A DNA stretch of 46,675 bases from Gnetum montanum (taxonomy: Eukaryota > Streptophyta > Gnetopsida > Gnetales > Gnetaceae), in contig MNCI01004632.1 of NCBI GenBank assembly GCA_015680685.1, positions 90,822 through 137,496 on the forward strand, read 5' to 3'. This document shows, one piece after another, positions 1 to 9,173 of the stretch (its first letter is position 1; every line of letters starts with the position of its first letter). A model generated the notes under the pieces. It made no database searches. It saw nothing but the letters and a program-made list of their open reading frames with translations, and was not told the origin of the DNA. Position numbers and translations under genes: made by a program.

Positions 1-1277
1 CCATGCTCAACTGTTTAGTTATGGGGGATATTCCCCATTTTAATAACAAGCAGGATTAATAAATATTTTTCATTTTCTTTAATTTTACAATTTTTGTTTT
101 CCATTTTTTCATTTTTCAATTTCTTATTTTATTTTTTTTATCTTTTTGTCTTTTTATCTTTTTATAAGTAATCTCATCTATGAATAAAACACTGATGTGG
201 CTCATTGGTTGAGGTGTGTTCTATGTTATCGAGTCTCGAGAGATCAATTATTTGGATAGTGAGCCCATTACACCCACTCATCCATTCTACAAATAAGAGG
301 TTCTGTTTGAGTGTACAGTGATATTCTTGACATTCTTAAAACTTAAAATTAATTTTGTATTCATTGTACCCAGAATGAAGAAGGATGGATCAAGAGGGAA
401 TGATTAGGGTGTGACATCAAGGGGACTTGCTGATTCTCTTTGGTGACGTCTATGGGAGTTATCATGCAACGTGGTTGTACTAAGATCCTTGTAGATCTAA
501 AGAAAAATGGGAGTAAGAGTAATCAAAAGGCACTCAAAAATCCAATGCTGTTCTAGGGGGTCCCACTGGAAAGACATGCACCCATGCCTAAAGGTTGGCA
601 ACTTCTCTGGATGTAGCAATAAAAAAAAAAGAAAAAAGAAAAAAAAAGTGCCACAAAGCAAAAATCACTCCTCCTTTATACAAAATTCCAAGTGATCATA
701 CACCTTGTTGTTCTGATACTCTCATAGTTGCTCATCATGGGATGAAACAATGCGGTGTCACTGATCAAAGGAATGGACTTGGTCCTAATCTTGGAATGAT
801 GGGTTAATGAAACATTAATCATGCTTTAAACATAGGATTCACTATGCCCTGGGTCAATTACCTCATGTCCCAATCTCTACAATCCCTTCTATAGTTCATC
901 TCATCTTGCTACTCATGTAATTATAGCTCGTGTCTCGTATAGCGTAGAATTCTTACCTCATTTTGGTGCTATCTACATGTGTGTGTTTTGTGAAAATGGT
1001 ATGGATTACATTTAAACCCTTCTAGTGCCTACAGAAATTTTAAGGTGTGGTTATGCAAGGGCATCATAGGTTGGAACCTGCTTTGGGAAGGATCCACTTG
1101 CGTCACTTTTGCAATTTGTACTTGTTGCATACCACCACATCATCTTATACCCTCTGAGTACTTCATTGCCAAATCTATTCTTTCCTTTGTCATCATTTTA
1201 TCAAACGTTCCTCAAAAGCAAGTCCTTTTATATGTCACCTAAACAAACCAAGTCCGACATTAAACTTTTAGGGCAAC
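1..1277 (+). other. Element 1 internal spacer between gag/pol and ORF X
   Basis: I see no credible protein here. The stretch is collinear with the spacer of element 3 (reverse complement of 34090-35220), including the T-rich tract at about 61-180 and the segment around 770-1100. Conservation between two copies with no open frame suggests untranslated leader or spacer for the downstream ORF X. Short open frames at 507-807 and 1045-1366 are chance readings. Confidence 0.7.
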
Positions 1278-1278
1278 N

Positions 1279-1471
1279 CTGTTCCTACAACTGCCATGTT
1301 CATGGAAAGTGTCGACTCCATCAAGCATTGGAACATCAGCATGGATGGCTCATAATCCTTGGATAGAAGAGGAGAAATGTCAAGCGCTTCTGGTATTAAT
1401 CTCAGAAGCCTGATTGTGCAGGACAAAGGAGAGGCACCCATAAAGGAACCACCACTACTAGGAACCTCATG
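1279..1471 (+). pseudogene. ORF X, C-terminal remnant (element 1)
   Basis: The last roughly 60 codons of the third ORF of the Athila-like family. The stretch reads through a Pro-Cys-Trp-like block and an acidic EEEK block, and ends in a DKGEAP-like motif just before a TGA. It aligns with the C-terminus of ORF X in element 3 (30719-30910, minus). A frameshift lies between the EEEK block and the DKGEAP block. Everything N-terminal is missing at the N of position 1278. The polypurine tract and LTR follow about 160 bases downstream, as in the other copies. Confidence 0.75.
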
Positions 1472-1630
1472 AGTTCCACAAGTTTTGTCTTTTGTGTCTG
1501 TGTCCAAATTCTGTTTAATTCTCCACTGCAGCATAAATAAATTCCTAGTTAGTTAATAATCCCATACCTATCCACTATGTAATCAATTGAACTTGTTCCT
1601 CACTTTGACTCGAGGACGAGTTGTTATTCA

Positions 1631-1642
1631 GTCGTGGGGGTA
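1631..1642 (+). promoter_or_regulatory. Polypurine tract of element 1
   Basis: GTCGTGGGGGTA sits directly before the LTR terminus TGATGAGT. The same tract occurs next to the LTR of element 3 (30564-30575, minus strand), and weaker forms occur in elements 2 and 4. In LTR retrotransposons this tract primes plus-strand DNA synthesis. Confidence 0.8.
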
Positions 1643-1791
1643 TGATGAGTCATGGTCTGTCAGGTCCTGTTATCGGACCCCTATTATCGAACCCCTGTTA
1701 TTGGAACCCTGATACAAGATATCAAGTCTGATAGGTCCTGATATCGCAGCCGTGATATCGCGTACGCGATATCGTAGCCTGTCTCCTCATC

Positions 1792-1798
1792 TATAAAT
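1792..1798 (+). promoter_or_regulatory. LTR TATA box (element 1)
   Basis: TATAAAT lies directly after the U3 palindromic repeats, in a context (CTCATCTATAAATAAGAGG) repeated in the LTRs at 9540-10348, 30349-30563 and 37295-37916. This is the expected RNA polymerase II start region of the LTR. Confidence 0.75.
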
Positions 1799-2176
1799 AA
1801 GAGGAAGATAGATCTAGTAGGAAGTTTTTAGAATTTCTTTTAAGTGTTTAGTTTTAAGTAGTTCTTCTCTCAACCCTTCTCTCCCAGTGCATGCCCACAG
1901 TGTGGTGATTGTAATTGTACGACATCCTTATTTGAGTGTGACGTACTTGGACACGCACATGACCGGCAATAAAGATCAAGATTACTTCATCATTGCAGCA
2001 TCCACTTCGCTTAATTATTTATTTATTTATTTGTTATTTACTACTTTATTAGTTGATATCTCTTCATCCTAGACTCCTTTTAAACATGGAATGAGTACGA
2101 CTTAATCATGAGCATTCAAGTGTGACTACTTGGTAACCCAGTAGGGTACTTAGGCCATGCGCTTGGTAATCCCAAT

Positions 2177-2950
2177 TGATGAGTGGGGAGGTACCCCTAC
2201 ACTCAACCATACGAATACGAGCGTTACACGCGTGATCCAGTTGAACTTTGCAAACTAAGTGCCTACACGCCTCATAGAACACTTAAGGTTAATTGTTCGT
2301 TGTCTTCCCAGACTTACTTGTATTTGTCATGGTTGTATGGTTAAGTAGGTCTGAGGTATATGATTTTTATGTCTTTTGTGTTTTATCTCCTATGATAATG
2401 AGGTGAAGAGACTAATTAACTAACTTTAACTAACTAACTAAGTCTTAATTAACCTAGCATCAGTATCCATTCCCACTTACCATTCACACCCTGAACCAAT
2501 GCAACCTTGGTTACCAAACGCTATTCGTTACTGGGATCACCAAGTGTAACGCACGTGCTCGAAGCGATCGTACTGAATGCACTTAACTAGGAGAGAAGGG
2601 TTGAGAGAGATTTAATGAACTAATAAAGCATTTAAATGATAAACAATAAATAATAGTAAATAAAGTCCTACCCAGCTTAGTCCATGCACTACAAGGTTTA
2701 TCCAATAAGTTCTTCTTTATTTTAGTACACAAACTTGTGTTCAGGTACAATATTTGCTCGAATAAAGATCCGTTCACTTTGGAGCTCCTACTACGGGCAC
2801 ATGGAAATTATTCTATCTCTGGAGAGGTAAAACTGCCAGAGTTTCGCTACGATTTAGGCCTAGAATCATAAACAAGGAAGAGCTGCCTCTTATTTATAGA
2901 TTTGACGGTGCACTGCAATATCGTGGCCCATGCAATATCGCGTCCCATCA
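2177..2950 (-). mobile_element. Solo LTR nested in the LTR of element 1
   Basis: A complete 774-bp LTR lies in reverse orientation. It begins TGATGAGTGG and ends CCCATCA, flanked by CCAAT (2172-2176) and CCAGT (2951-2955), a 5-bp target duplication with one transition. The uninterrupted target is seen in the solo LTR at 9540-10348 (around 10013-10030), which confirms the insertion point. A TATA box on the minus strand lies near 2898-2905. No internal region is left, so it is a solo LTR formed by LTR-LTR recombination. It is an LTR inserted inside a related LTR. Confidence 0.9.
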
Positions 2951-3302
2951 CCAGTGGTAGTCGTGCATGAGGTCCAAGATGTGTACGGATGATTAAGGAA
3001 TGGATGCTCATCGCACTTAGGCTAGCTTAGATTCTCACCCTCTCTCTCTTAGCTTAGTTAATATTATTTTCAATTATCTCCCAGAGTAGCATTAGTGTAG
3101 GAACACATCATACACCTCACTGTGGACTAAACCATACCTAACACAGTTAATACTAGTCCAGGTGGGAAGATAGCAAACTGTGACCTACGAGTAACTGTCT
3201 GGATACCACAACTAGTCCATCTGCAAAGTTCGACTGGATCATGCATGAAACGCTCGTATTCGTATGGTTGAGTGTAGGGGTACCTCACCACTCATCAATG
3301 AC

Positions 3303-3860
3303 AATTGTATAGTTCCACACACATCATCCTTTGTAGTGTGTGCACTACTTGTAGTAATAGAAATGGAAATGATCAAAATCCATCTTAACAACTAAAATGT
3401 TGATTTCATAAATATGCTTAATTGGCCACATATATCATTCTCTTCAGTCAATGAATACAAGACAAGAGGATTATTTCACATGGCTTTTCCAACACTCTTT
3501 CCAACATGTCCAACACGCTTTCCAACATGTCAATTAGACTTCTTAGATGTTCCAAAAAAATAAGTCTATTTGCATGAACATAAAAAAACATTTTTTGTGC
3601 TACTATAATGGATGGTAATTATTTAATGCTTTAAAAAAAATTATTTACTGCACATTTCTATCTACTATTACATTTGAATAGAAATCATAAAATACTAATC
3701 ATACCATTTTTCCTTCTAGGTATTATATGGAAAACATGTTGAATAGGCATAAAACATAAAGGAAAGCATCAATCTTTATCAAAAATCATATTGTTAACAT
3801 GTATATAATAATACAAGAACTAAGACAAAACATACAAAACATGTTTTAATTATATTATCT
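3303..3860. other. AT-rich flank, nothing recognised
   Basis: This stretch follows the right end of element 1. I see no open frame, terminal repeat or RNA gene. There is a short internal duplication around 3487-3530 (two phrases built on TTTCCAACATGTC). It may be decayed L1 ORF2, since a recognisable L1 tail follows, but I cannot show this. Confidence 0.4.
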
Positions 3861-5100
3861 GTTGGTTCCTTTGGTTTGCTTAGCAACACATAAAAGGCTT
3901 TCCTAGAGTTACTTGGAATATCTATACTAGTAGCAAGAAATGGCTTAGCTTTATTTATTATTATAACTTAGATGTTTCTCTCTTAACAAAATACATTGCA
4001 AAGTGGATTAATGAAGATGATTTTTTGATGCTCCTTTTAAGAAACAAGCTTATCCAAGGAAAACCTTAAAATGATAATGGTTAATCTTCTAATAATTTTC
4101 TTTATTAACTTATTTTTCCTCATGCCATTCCTATTCCTAGTTCTCTAGTACTTAAACAAATTTGTAAGATATGGTGAAAGCATAGTAAGCATTAGAGTTA
4201 CAACAATATTATAGTTTTAAAAAATATGTTTAAGCAAATTAGCCCATGATAGATCGTGTACCACTTGGAGGAAATTTGGTATCATTGTGATTCCTATCTA
4301 CATATGCATGATAGATCAATTACATGGAAGAAGGCTTTTAGCTTCTATGGTTTGAATATAAAGAGAAAATAATTTTTTTTTGAAAATTTCAATTCTGATC
4401 TTGAGAATTTATTTAAAGTTGATAATAATTTGCATCAAGGTTTTCTCAATGTTTTTTTGGAAAGATGGTAGATCTATTTTTCCTTTTTAACTTCAAAGTT
4501 GCAAATAAAATTGTTACTAAGAATGATTTTATTCATCAAAAATTCAATAACATCTAGAAAATGCAATTATCACCACACTTTTAGATGAAGAATATAGAAA
4601 ATAGTTAGATAGTTTCTACCTTTCTAAAAATTCATATTTTTAATAGTGTCTTATTCATCAAGGTTTCCCTATCAAAATTCGTCTTCAACATGTGGGAATT
4701 ATTTTAACTCAATGTCTTATTTATGGAAGTGAATACTCATTTTCTCATGTTTTTTTTTTTTTTTACTTTAAGTTTCATGTTGCACAACATGTTTGGAAAT
4801 GAACATCTAGAAATTATAACTTTCAACTAAGCATCAATAATATTATTATTGGTAATTAACCCACTTTATCTACTTTCTTATTTTTATATTTAGAAGTGTT
4901 TTTAGCTACTTGTTCTCTATTATATTTGAAAGCTTTGATGTGAAATTATGTTATAGGAATAAGAGCATAACTATAACCTTTCTTTAGGACTTTAATATCA
5001 TATTCTTAAAGATATCACTTTTTAGTTATAACTTCAAGCAAAGAAGTTTCTAGTGAAAGGTAAACAATTATTTTATTTTTGTGGTTTTAATCTCTTTTTA
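3860..5100 (+). pseudogene. L1-type LINE ORF2, C-terminal fragment
   Basis: Heavily frameshifted, but the segment around 4640-4800 reads like the reverse-transcriptase zinc-binding region at the end of plant L1 ORF2. The pattern has a KIHIF start, a HQGFP-like turn, a Cys followed by a SxSHVFF block, and an AQHVW end. The region just before it (about 4140-4370) carries Trp- and His-rich segments ending in WKKAFSFYGL, also plausible for the ORF2 C-terminus. The endonuclease and RT core are not seen. The element is old, with many stops. The orientation matches the young L1 at the right end of the window. Confidence 0.5.
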
Positions 5101-5940
5101 CTTTGAATGCCCAAGGATCGAAAACTTTCAACTTCTATTGCTTTTTGTTCATTTTTTCTTATTGAAGTTTTCTTTTATCTTTAGAGAGATTTTAATTCTT
5201 CTTTCTATAAGAAGCCCTTTAATAAGAAATAAAAACTCATTAGGACACTTCTAAATGAGGGCAAGGCCTAATCCTTGTCCTACACTAATGGGCAGGCATT
5301 TTAGGATTTGCTATAAGATAAAAACACAAAAGGACATCTTCAAAATTTTTGGGTTTTTTCTTTAGACTATGTCTTTGCTGATATGTTATACTCTCAATTT
5401 TTTAATATTATTATTCATTTTTAAGGTTTCAATACCTCCCTTGTTGCCTATATATCTTGGGAAGTATTTATATTCAAATTATTCACCAATAAACTTGATT
5501 TTTCTTTATTTGATTTGTGCATCCTCCTTCATACACTCTCTCACTAAGTTAAATTTGTTGTTTTATTTATGCTTCATAAGCCCACAAATTTTTTCCACTA
5601 TATTTTATTTTTTCTCTCTTTGATTTCTCTCTAGCAAATCTAATTTCTCTCATTTTAATTTTTTTCTAACATATTTTATTTATTCAGAATTTCCCTATGG
5701 GGATTCTAAATTACTCCCAACATTTTTAGTTGATGATCAAATTTCTGCTTCTTTTATCAATGCAAAAATTTTTGGTAGCTATATATATTAGGTTTTCTCT
5801 CTTTGATTTTTCTTTTGTGGATCTTGTTTCTCTAGAATTCTCCTATGAGAGTATCTAAATTAATTCCAACTTCTTTAATCAATGCTAAAATTTCAACCTT
5901 TTCTATCAATGTGAAAATTTCTATTGATTTTTGAATGCAA
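5100..5940. repeat. AT-rich tail with a degenerate tandem repeat
   Basis: There is no gene here. Between about 5680 and 5930 a unit of roughly 130 bp occurs at least twice: a GAATT(T/C)CCCTATG-like start, then CTAAATTA and CCAAC, then ATCAATGC(A/T)AAAATTT. The rest is AT-rich and could be 3' UTR of the L1 fragment to the left. Confidence 0.45.
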
Positions 5941-6369
5941 ATTTATGAAATGAAATGAAATAAAGCTTCATTATGGACAAATGCCCATAGGATCTATTGG
6001 ACAGATGTTACATTTTTATGAAAAATAAAGATAGACTCTACAAATTGACCAAGCACCAACGGGAGCATAAAAAACAAATCATACAAGCTTTTTGTTGTAA
6101 CATTATAATGCAAATGGGTAGTTATAGCACAAAAAAAAACACATGTAACTAATCTTTAAGGGCTCTTCATTTGCATAACCTAAAAATGTACTTTTCTTGG
6201 AGGAGTTGAATCTATCTTTTACTTTCAATTCTAAGATGATGAGAACTTAAACAAAGCTTGTTGATAGCATTCTGATACTTGATGGGAAGAATAACAAAGA
6301 GATAGTGAGCTTTTATAACTAGTTTATTAGATCTAATATGGTGTAAATAAAGCTGCCTTTTTCCTTTTA
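5940..6369 (-). pseudogene. RTE-like LINE, 3' piece (C-terminal domain)
   Basis: The minus-strand reading has the LINE C-terminal signature: a YL..HIR start, then AHYL, then a LCLSSHHLRIESKR block, followed by a decayed Cys-rich and DE.H-like stretch. This is the typical tail (R-S-x-H-x-L-x-I-E-x-G-R) of endonuclease/reverse-transcriptase LINEs. It ends at about 5945-5965 with repeated TTTCA on the minus strand, like a short 3' microsatellite. It is the continuation of the LINE pieces at 25452-25972, 41516-42473 and 43359-43480, and was separated from them by element 4. The adjoining N at 6370 hides the exact junction. Confidence 0.65.
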
Positions 6370-6370
6370 N

Positions 6371-7332
6371 TGTAACATCCCTTGAAAATACCAAGCATAT
6401 GAATCACAAAGCGTTCATGCATGATTCGGTCAAATTTCATGGACTCTATAGTTTCCAATACACTAGTCTTCTAGGAAGTGAACCTTGCCCTAAAGGTCAT
6501 TTGTTGTCTTCCCAATTACACTTGTGATGTACAAAGGTATGGTTAAGTGTAATCGAGGCATATGATTTTTATTGTTTTATGTTTTATGTTCTTTGGTGCT
6601 TAGAGTAGAGAGATGAAATAATTTAACAACTAATCTAATTTAACTGCTTAAGTATTCTCTAACTAATCCTAACATAAGCATCCAGTCCCACTTTCCGTAC
6701 ATGTCCTAAACCTATGTATCCACTACTAGGTTACCAAGCACTATGCTATGGGCACACCAAGCGATAACGCTATTAGGATTACCAAGCAAATACATGTTTA
6801 TGCTCAAAGTGGTCATACTCATGTGTTTAATCTATTTAGCGTAAACAATTAGCTAATCACTTAAAGTCTATTTTAGCTTAATTTAGCTTAATTAATTGCA
6901 TATTTAATGAAAATACTAAATACATAAATAAATAATTAATCTATTCTAAGTGTTGTAAGGTTTGATCAAAAGGCTTATCTTTATTACCGTACACACTGGT
7001 GTGGTTCAGGTACAACAATGCTCAAATAAAGATCTGTACACTTTCTGACTCATGCTGTGGGCACTCAGAGAAATATTCTAAGCTTCAAATGGACAAACTG
7101 CAAGATCTCTACTACTACTATCACTTTTATCTTCATAAACATGACTAGGAACTTGTATTTATAGTTTTTTCTATAGTGCTAGGTCGATGGGGCCCCATAG
7201 ATGTAGCAAACACTACGTCAATGCGACCCCGTCGATGGGCCAACACCATGTAAACAAGGCCTCATCGATAGGGATCCATTAACAAGGCCATGTCGATAGG
7301 GGCCCATCAGTGTGACACTTTGACACTCATCA
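6371..7332 (-). repeat. 3' LTR of element 4
   Basis: It aligns with the solo LTR at 42474-43358 over most of its length (shared phrases around 6395-6480 and 6900-7080). It ends ACACTCATCA at 7332, followed by the decayed polypurine tract TACACCCACAATTG (minus strand: CAATTGTGGGTGTA). Its U3 (7185-7320) carries a GTCGATRGGG-type minisatellite unlike the GATATCGCG palindromes of elements 1 and 3. A TATA box on the minus strand is near 7157-7164. The first bases after N6370 are poorly conserved. Confidence 0.8.
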
Positions 7333-7545
7333 TACACCCACAATTGAATGAAAACTCATCCTCGAGTATGGGATTATTAACTAACTCTTAACATAACAAA
7401 TTGACATAACAAAATTGAGTGCCCAAGTGTACAAATCAAAAAATTACAAAAATTATGGTGTTCATGACACAAAATTGAACACCATGATGTGACTACATAA
7501 AATTGGATAGCACATCCTCTAACGGTGTGAAGACGGGGGAGAAGA

Positions 7546-8964
7546 TCATATAGTCCCAGGTGGTGGAGGCTCTGAAGGTTTTGAAGGACCTTCATTAGCT
7601 TTGGGCACATGTGATGGCTAAGGCGGCTATGGTTGTCCTACTATGACCACAACCTTTGGTGGAAGGCAAAAGGCATCTAGTAATGCCTTCATTTTCTCCT
7701 CCTTGCTCTAAGGATCATTCATAGTCCACACGACATCACCAATGTGGGTTGGAATGGGAATATCCCATGGACAAGGCATTATTGGGAACATCTCCTTCAC
7801 ATTAACAAACCAAGCAGCAAACTATTTGTGTTTGATATCAAATTCCCTAATTGCATTATGTAACTCCTAGTAGTCATTCATCCTCTTGGTCAAGTTCTCA
7901 GTAGTTGATCGTTCATCAGTGAATCTGGCCTTAAGAACTTTGAGCTTAGCATTTGCCACCGTAAGCTTTTGTTTGGTGTCTTTATGATGCTTGAACTTGA
8001 CCTCATACAACAAGTATGAGCTAGCCACCTATTTCCCTAGTTCTAACTGTGCCCGTCCAATAGTCAACATGGCTAGATTTGTGTAACAAAGATTTGCAAG
8101 CTCCATAAATTATGTCATCTCCTCAATCTACAACTCCTTTGTGTAGATTTTTGCCTTGTTGTAGGCATCTATCCCATCAATGATGGGTTGCCACAATTCT
8201 TTCCCTTTTTGGAGTTGCTGGAGGGCTTCATTCACTTTTGCCTTCACCAATTGGATGTGTTTTTTGTTTACTTCCTTTTGTAGACTAACCTACTCTCTGT
8301 AATGATCTTTCACTTTCTCAAATTCAAGAGCTTCAAATTTCCAAGCAACTACCTTGATTGCAATTTTCTGGTGAAGGGCACAGATCTCCTCCATGAAGAG
8401 ATTTCTATTTTCTATTGTCAATCTCCTCATTTCTATGTTTGCTCTGGCCAATCGATTCTACTATTGATGGATGAAGTCAATTAATTGTTGTTTGTGCTCA
8501 CCAACATTTTGCAGGCAATGGTTCTCTACAATCAATTATGCATTTTCCTAGTGGGTCTAATCCAAGGCCTTCTGAATCTTGTGTTGTGTGGCCTCTGCCA
8601 AGGATTGGTAGAACACCATCATCTTTATTGCACCCTCAACCCCTTTCAATTTAGTATGAAGCTATTTCATAACTTCATCTCTTGTCAATGTCAGGTTGAG
8701 AAATGTAAGGTTAGCAATTTCGGCTCTTAATTTGTTAACTTCCACAACCAAATGTTCATTCAGCTTCTTGGCTATTTCAAGTTTTTCCTCTAAGATGATA
8801 TTTTTGCCCCTTGCCTCTAACAGCTCCAACTAGATTGCAATAATATTGTTTAGAAGGTCAAAAACATCTGGAAGCAGTTACTTGGTTTTGACTAATTGAT
8901 CAAGCAGATCTTCATGTTGTGCTGCATTTATTCTACCACTTGTGGTCCCTGTAGATGTCTTCAT
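7546..8964 (-). pseudogene. ORF X, coiled-coil part (element 4)
   Basis: About 470 codons are readable on the minus strand with Gln-to-stop changes and at least one frameshift near the C-terminus. The protein is a long heptad-rich coiled coil. It contains a MELANLCYTNLAMLTIG block (MELANLRYANLAMLTVG in element 3) and an AWFVNVKEMFP..PCPWD block, then an SKEEK acidic block and a Pro-rich tail before TGA. The N-terminal globular half seen in element 3 is absent here. The reading is lost near 8965, where Tat-type sequence begins. The function is unknown. Position between pol and the 3' LTR corresponds to the env-like ORF of Athila elements. Confidence 0.75.
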
Positions 8965-9160
8965 GGTCTGCTAAGACCTTAAATTGGCAACCCCATGGTC
9001 AGTTGAGGCCTAAAACCTATTCATGCATCCCTTGCCTTTAAAATCACATTTACATACTTAGGAAAAATTTTCATTGCATTGTTTTCTTTAACTATGTATA
9101 TTATTCTCATTAAGATAGGTGTGGCTTGACATTTTTCTAGTTGTTGTTGTAGGATTATTG
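8965..9160. other. Junction of element 4 ORF X with Tat pol leader
   Basis: No protein is seen. On the plus strand a T-rich run ends in TTATTGCAG at 9155-9163, followed 10 bases later by the ATG of the pol frame. It looks like a splice acceptor. The breakpoint between element 4 and the Tat sequence lies somewhere in this interval. Confidence 0.45.
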
Positions 9161-9163
9161 CAG
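9155..9163 (+). promoter_or_regulatory. Candidate splice acceptor before Tat pol
   Basis: A T-rich tract is followed by TTATTGCAG just upstream of ATG 9174. Ogre elements, members of the Tat lineage, are known to splice out an intron between gag-protease and pol. Here pol has its own ATG and no protease directly upstream, which fits that arrangement. It is inferred from sequence pattern only. Confidence 0.4.
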
Positions 9164-9173
9164 GATTCACAAC

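Larger units (their letters stand above)
1..3297 (+). mobile_element. Element 1: 3' portion of an Athila-like Ty3/Gypsy retrotransposon
   Basis: The left edge of the window falls inside this element. Its parts, in order, are a T-rich spacer (1 to about 1260), the last codons of ORF X (about 1279-1471), a polypurine tract (1631-1642) and the 3' LTR (1643-3297, enlarged by a nested solo LTR). The spacer matches, in reverse complement, 34090-35220 of element 3. The LTR has the family termini TGATGAGT and ACTCATCA. In element 3 the gag end lies immediately upstream of the matching spacer, so gag is expected just left of position 1. The single N at 1278 joins spacer directly to the ORF X tail, although about 3 kb separates these in element 3, so sequence is missing there. 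The candidate right target duplication is ATGAC at 3298-3302. Confidence 0.85.
1643..3297 (+). repeat. 3' LTR of element 1, interrupted by a nested solo LTR
   Basis: The LTR runs from TGATGAGT at 1643 to CTCATCA at 3297. Without the nested LTR and one target copy it is 876 bp. U3 carries repeated GATATC/CGCGTACGCG palindromes (about 1720-1775) upstream of a TATA box at 1792. The 3' end matches the LTR ends at 10348 and 37295 (reverse complement). The middle is interrupted at 2177-2950. Confidence 0.9.

Noticed and set aside
5369-5623. 84-codon hydrophobic frame, possible membrane protein
   Set aside because: T-rich DNA gives Leu/Ile/Phe-rich readings by chance. It has no conserved context and lies beside repeat sequence.
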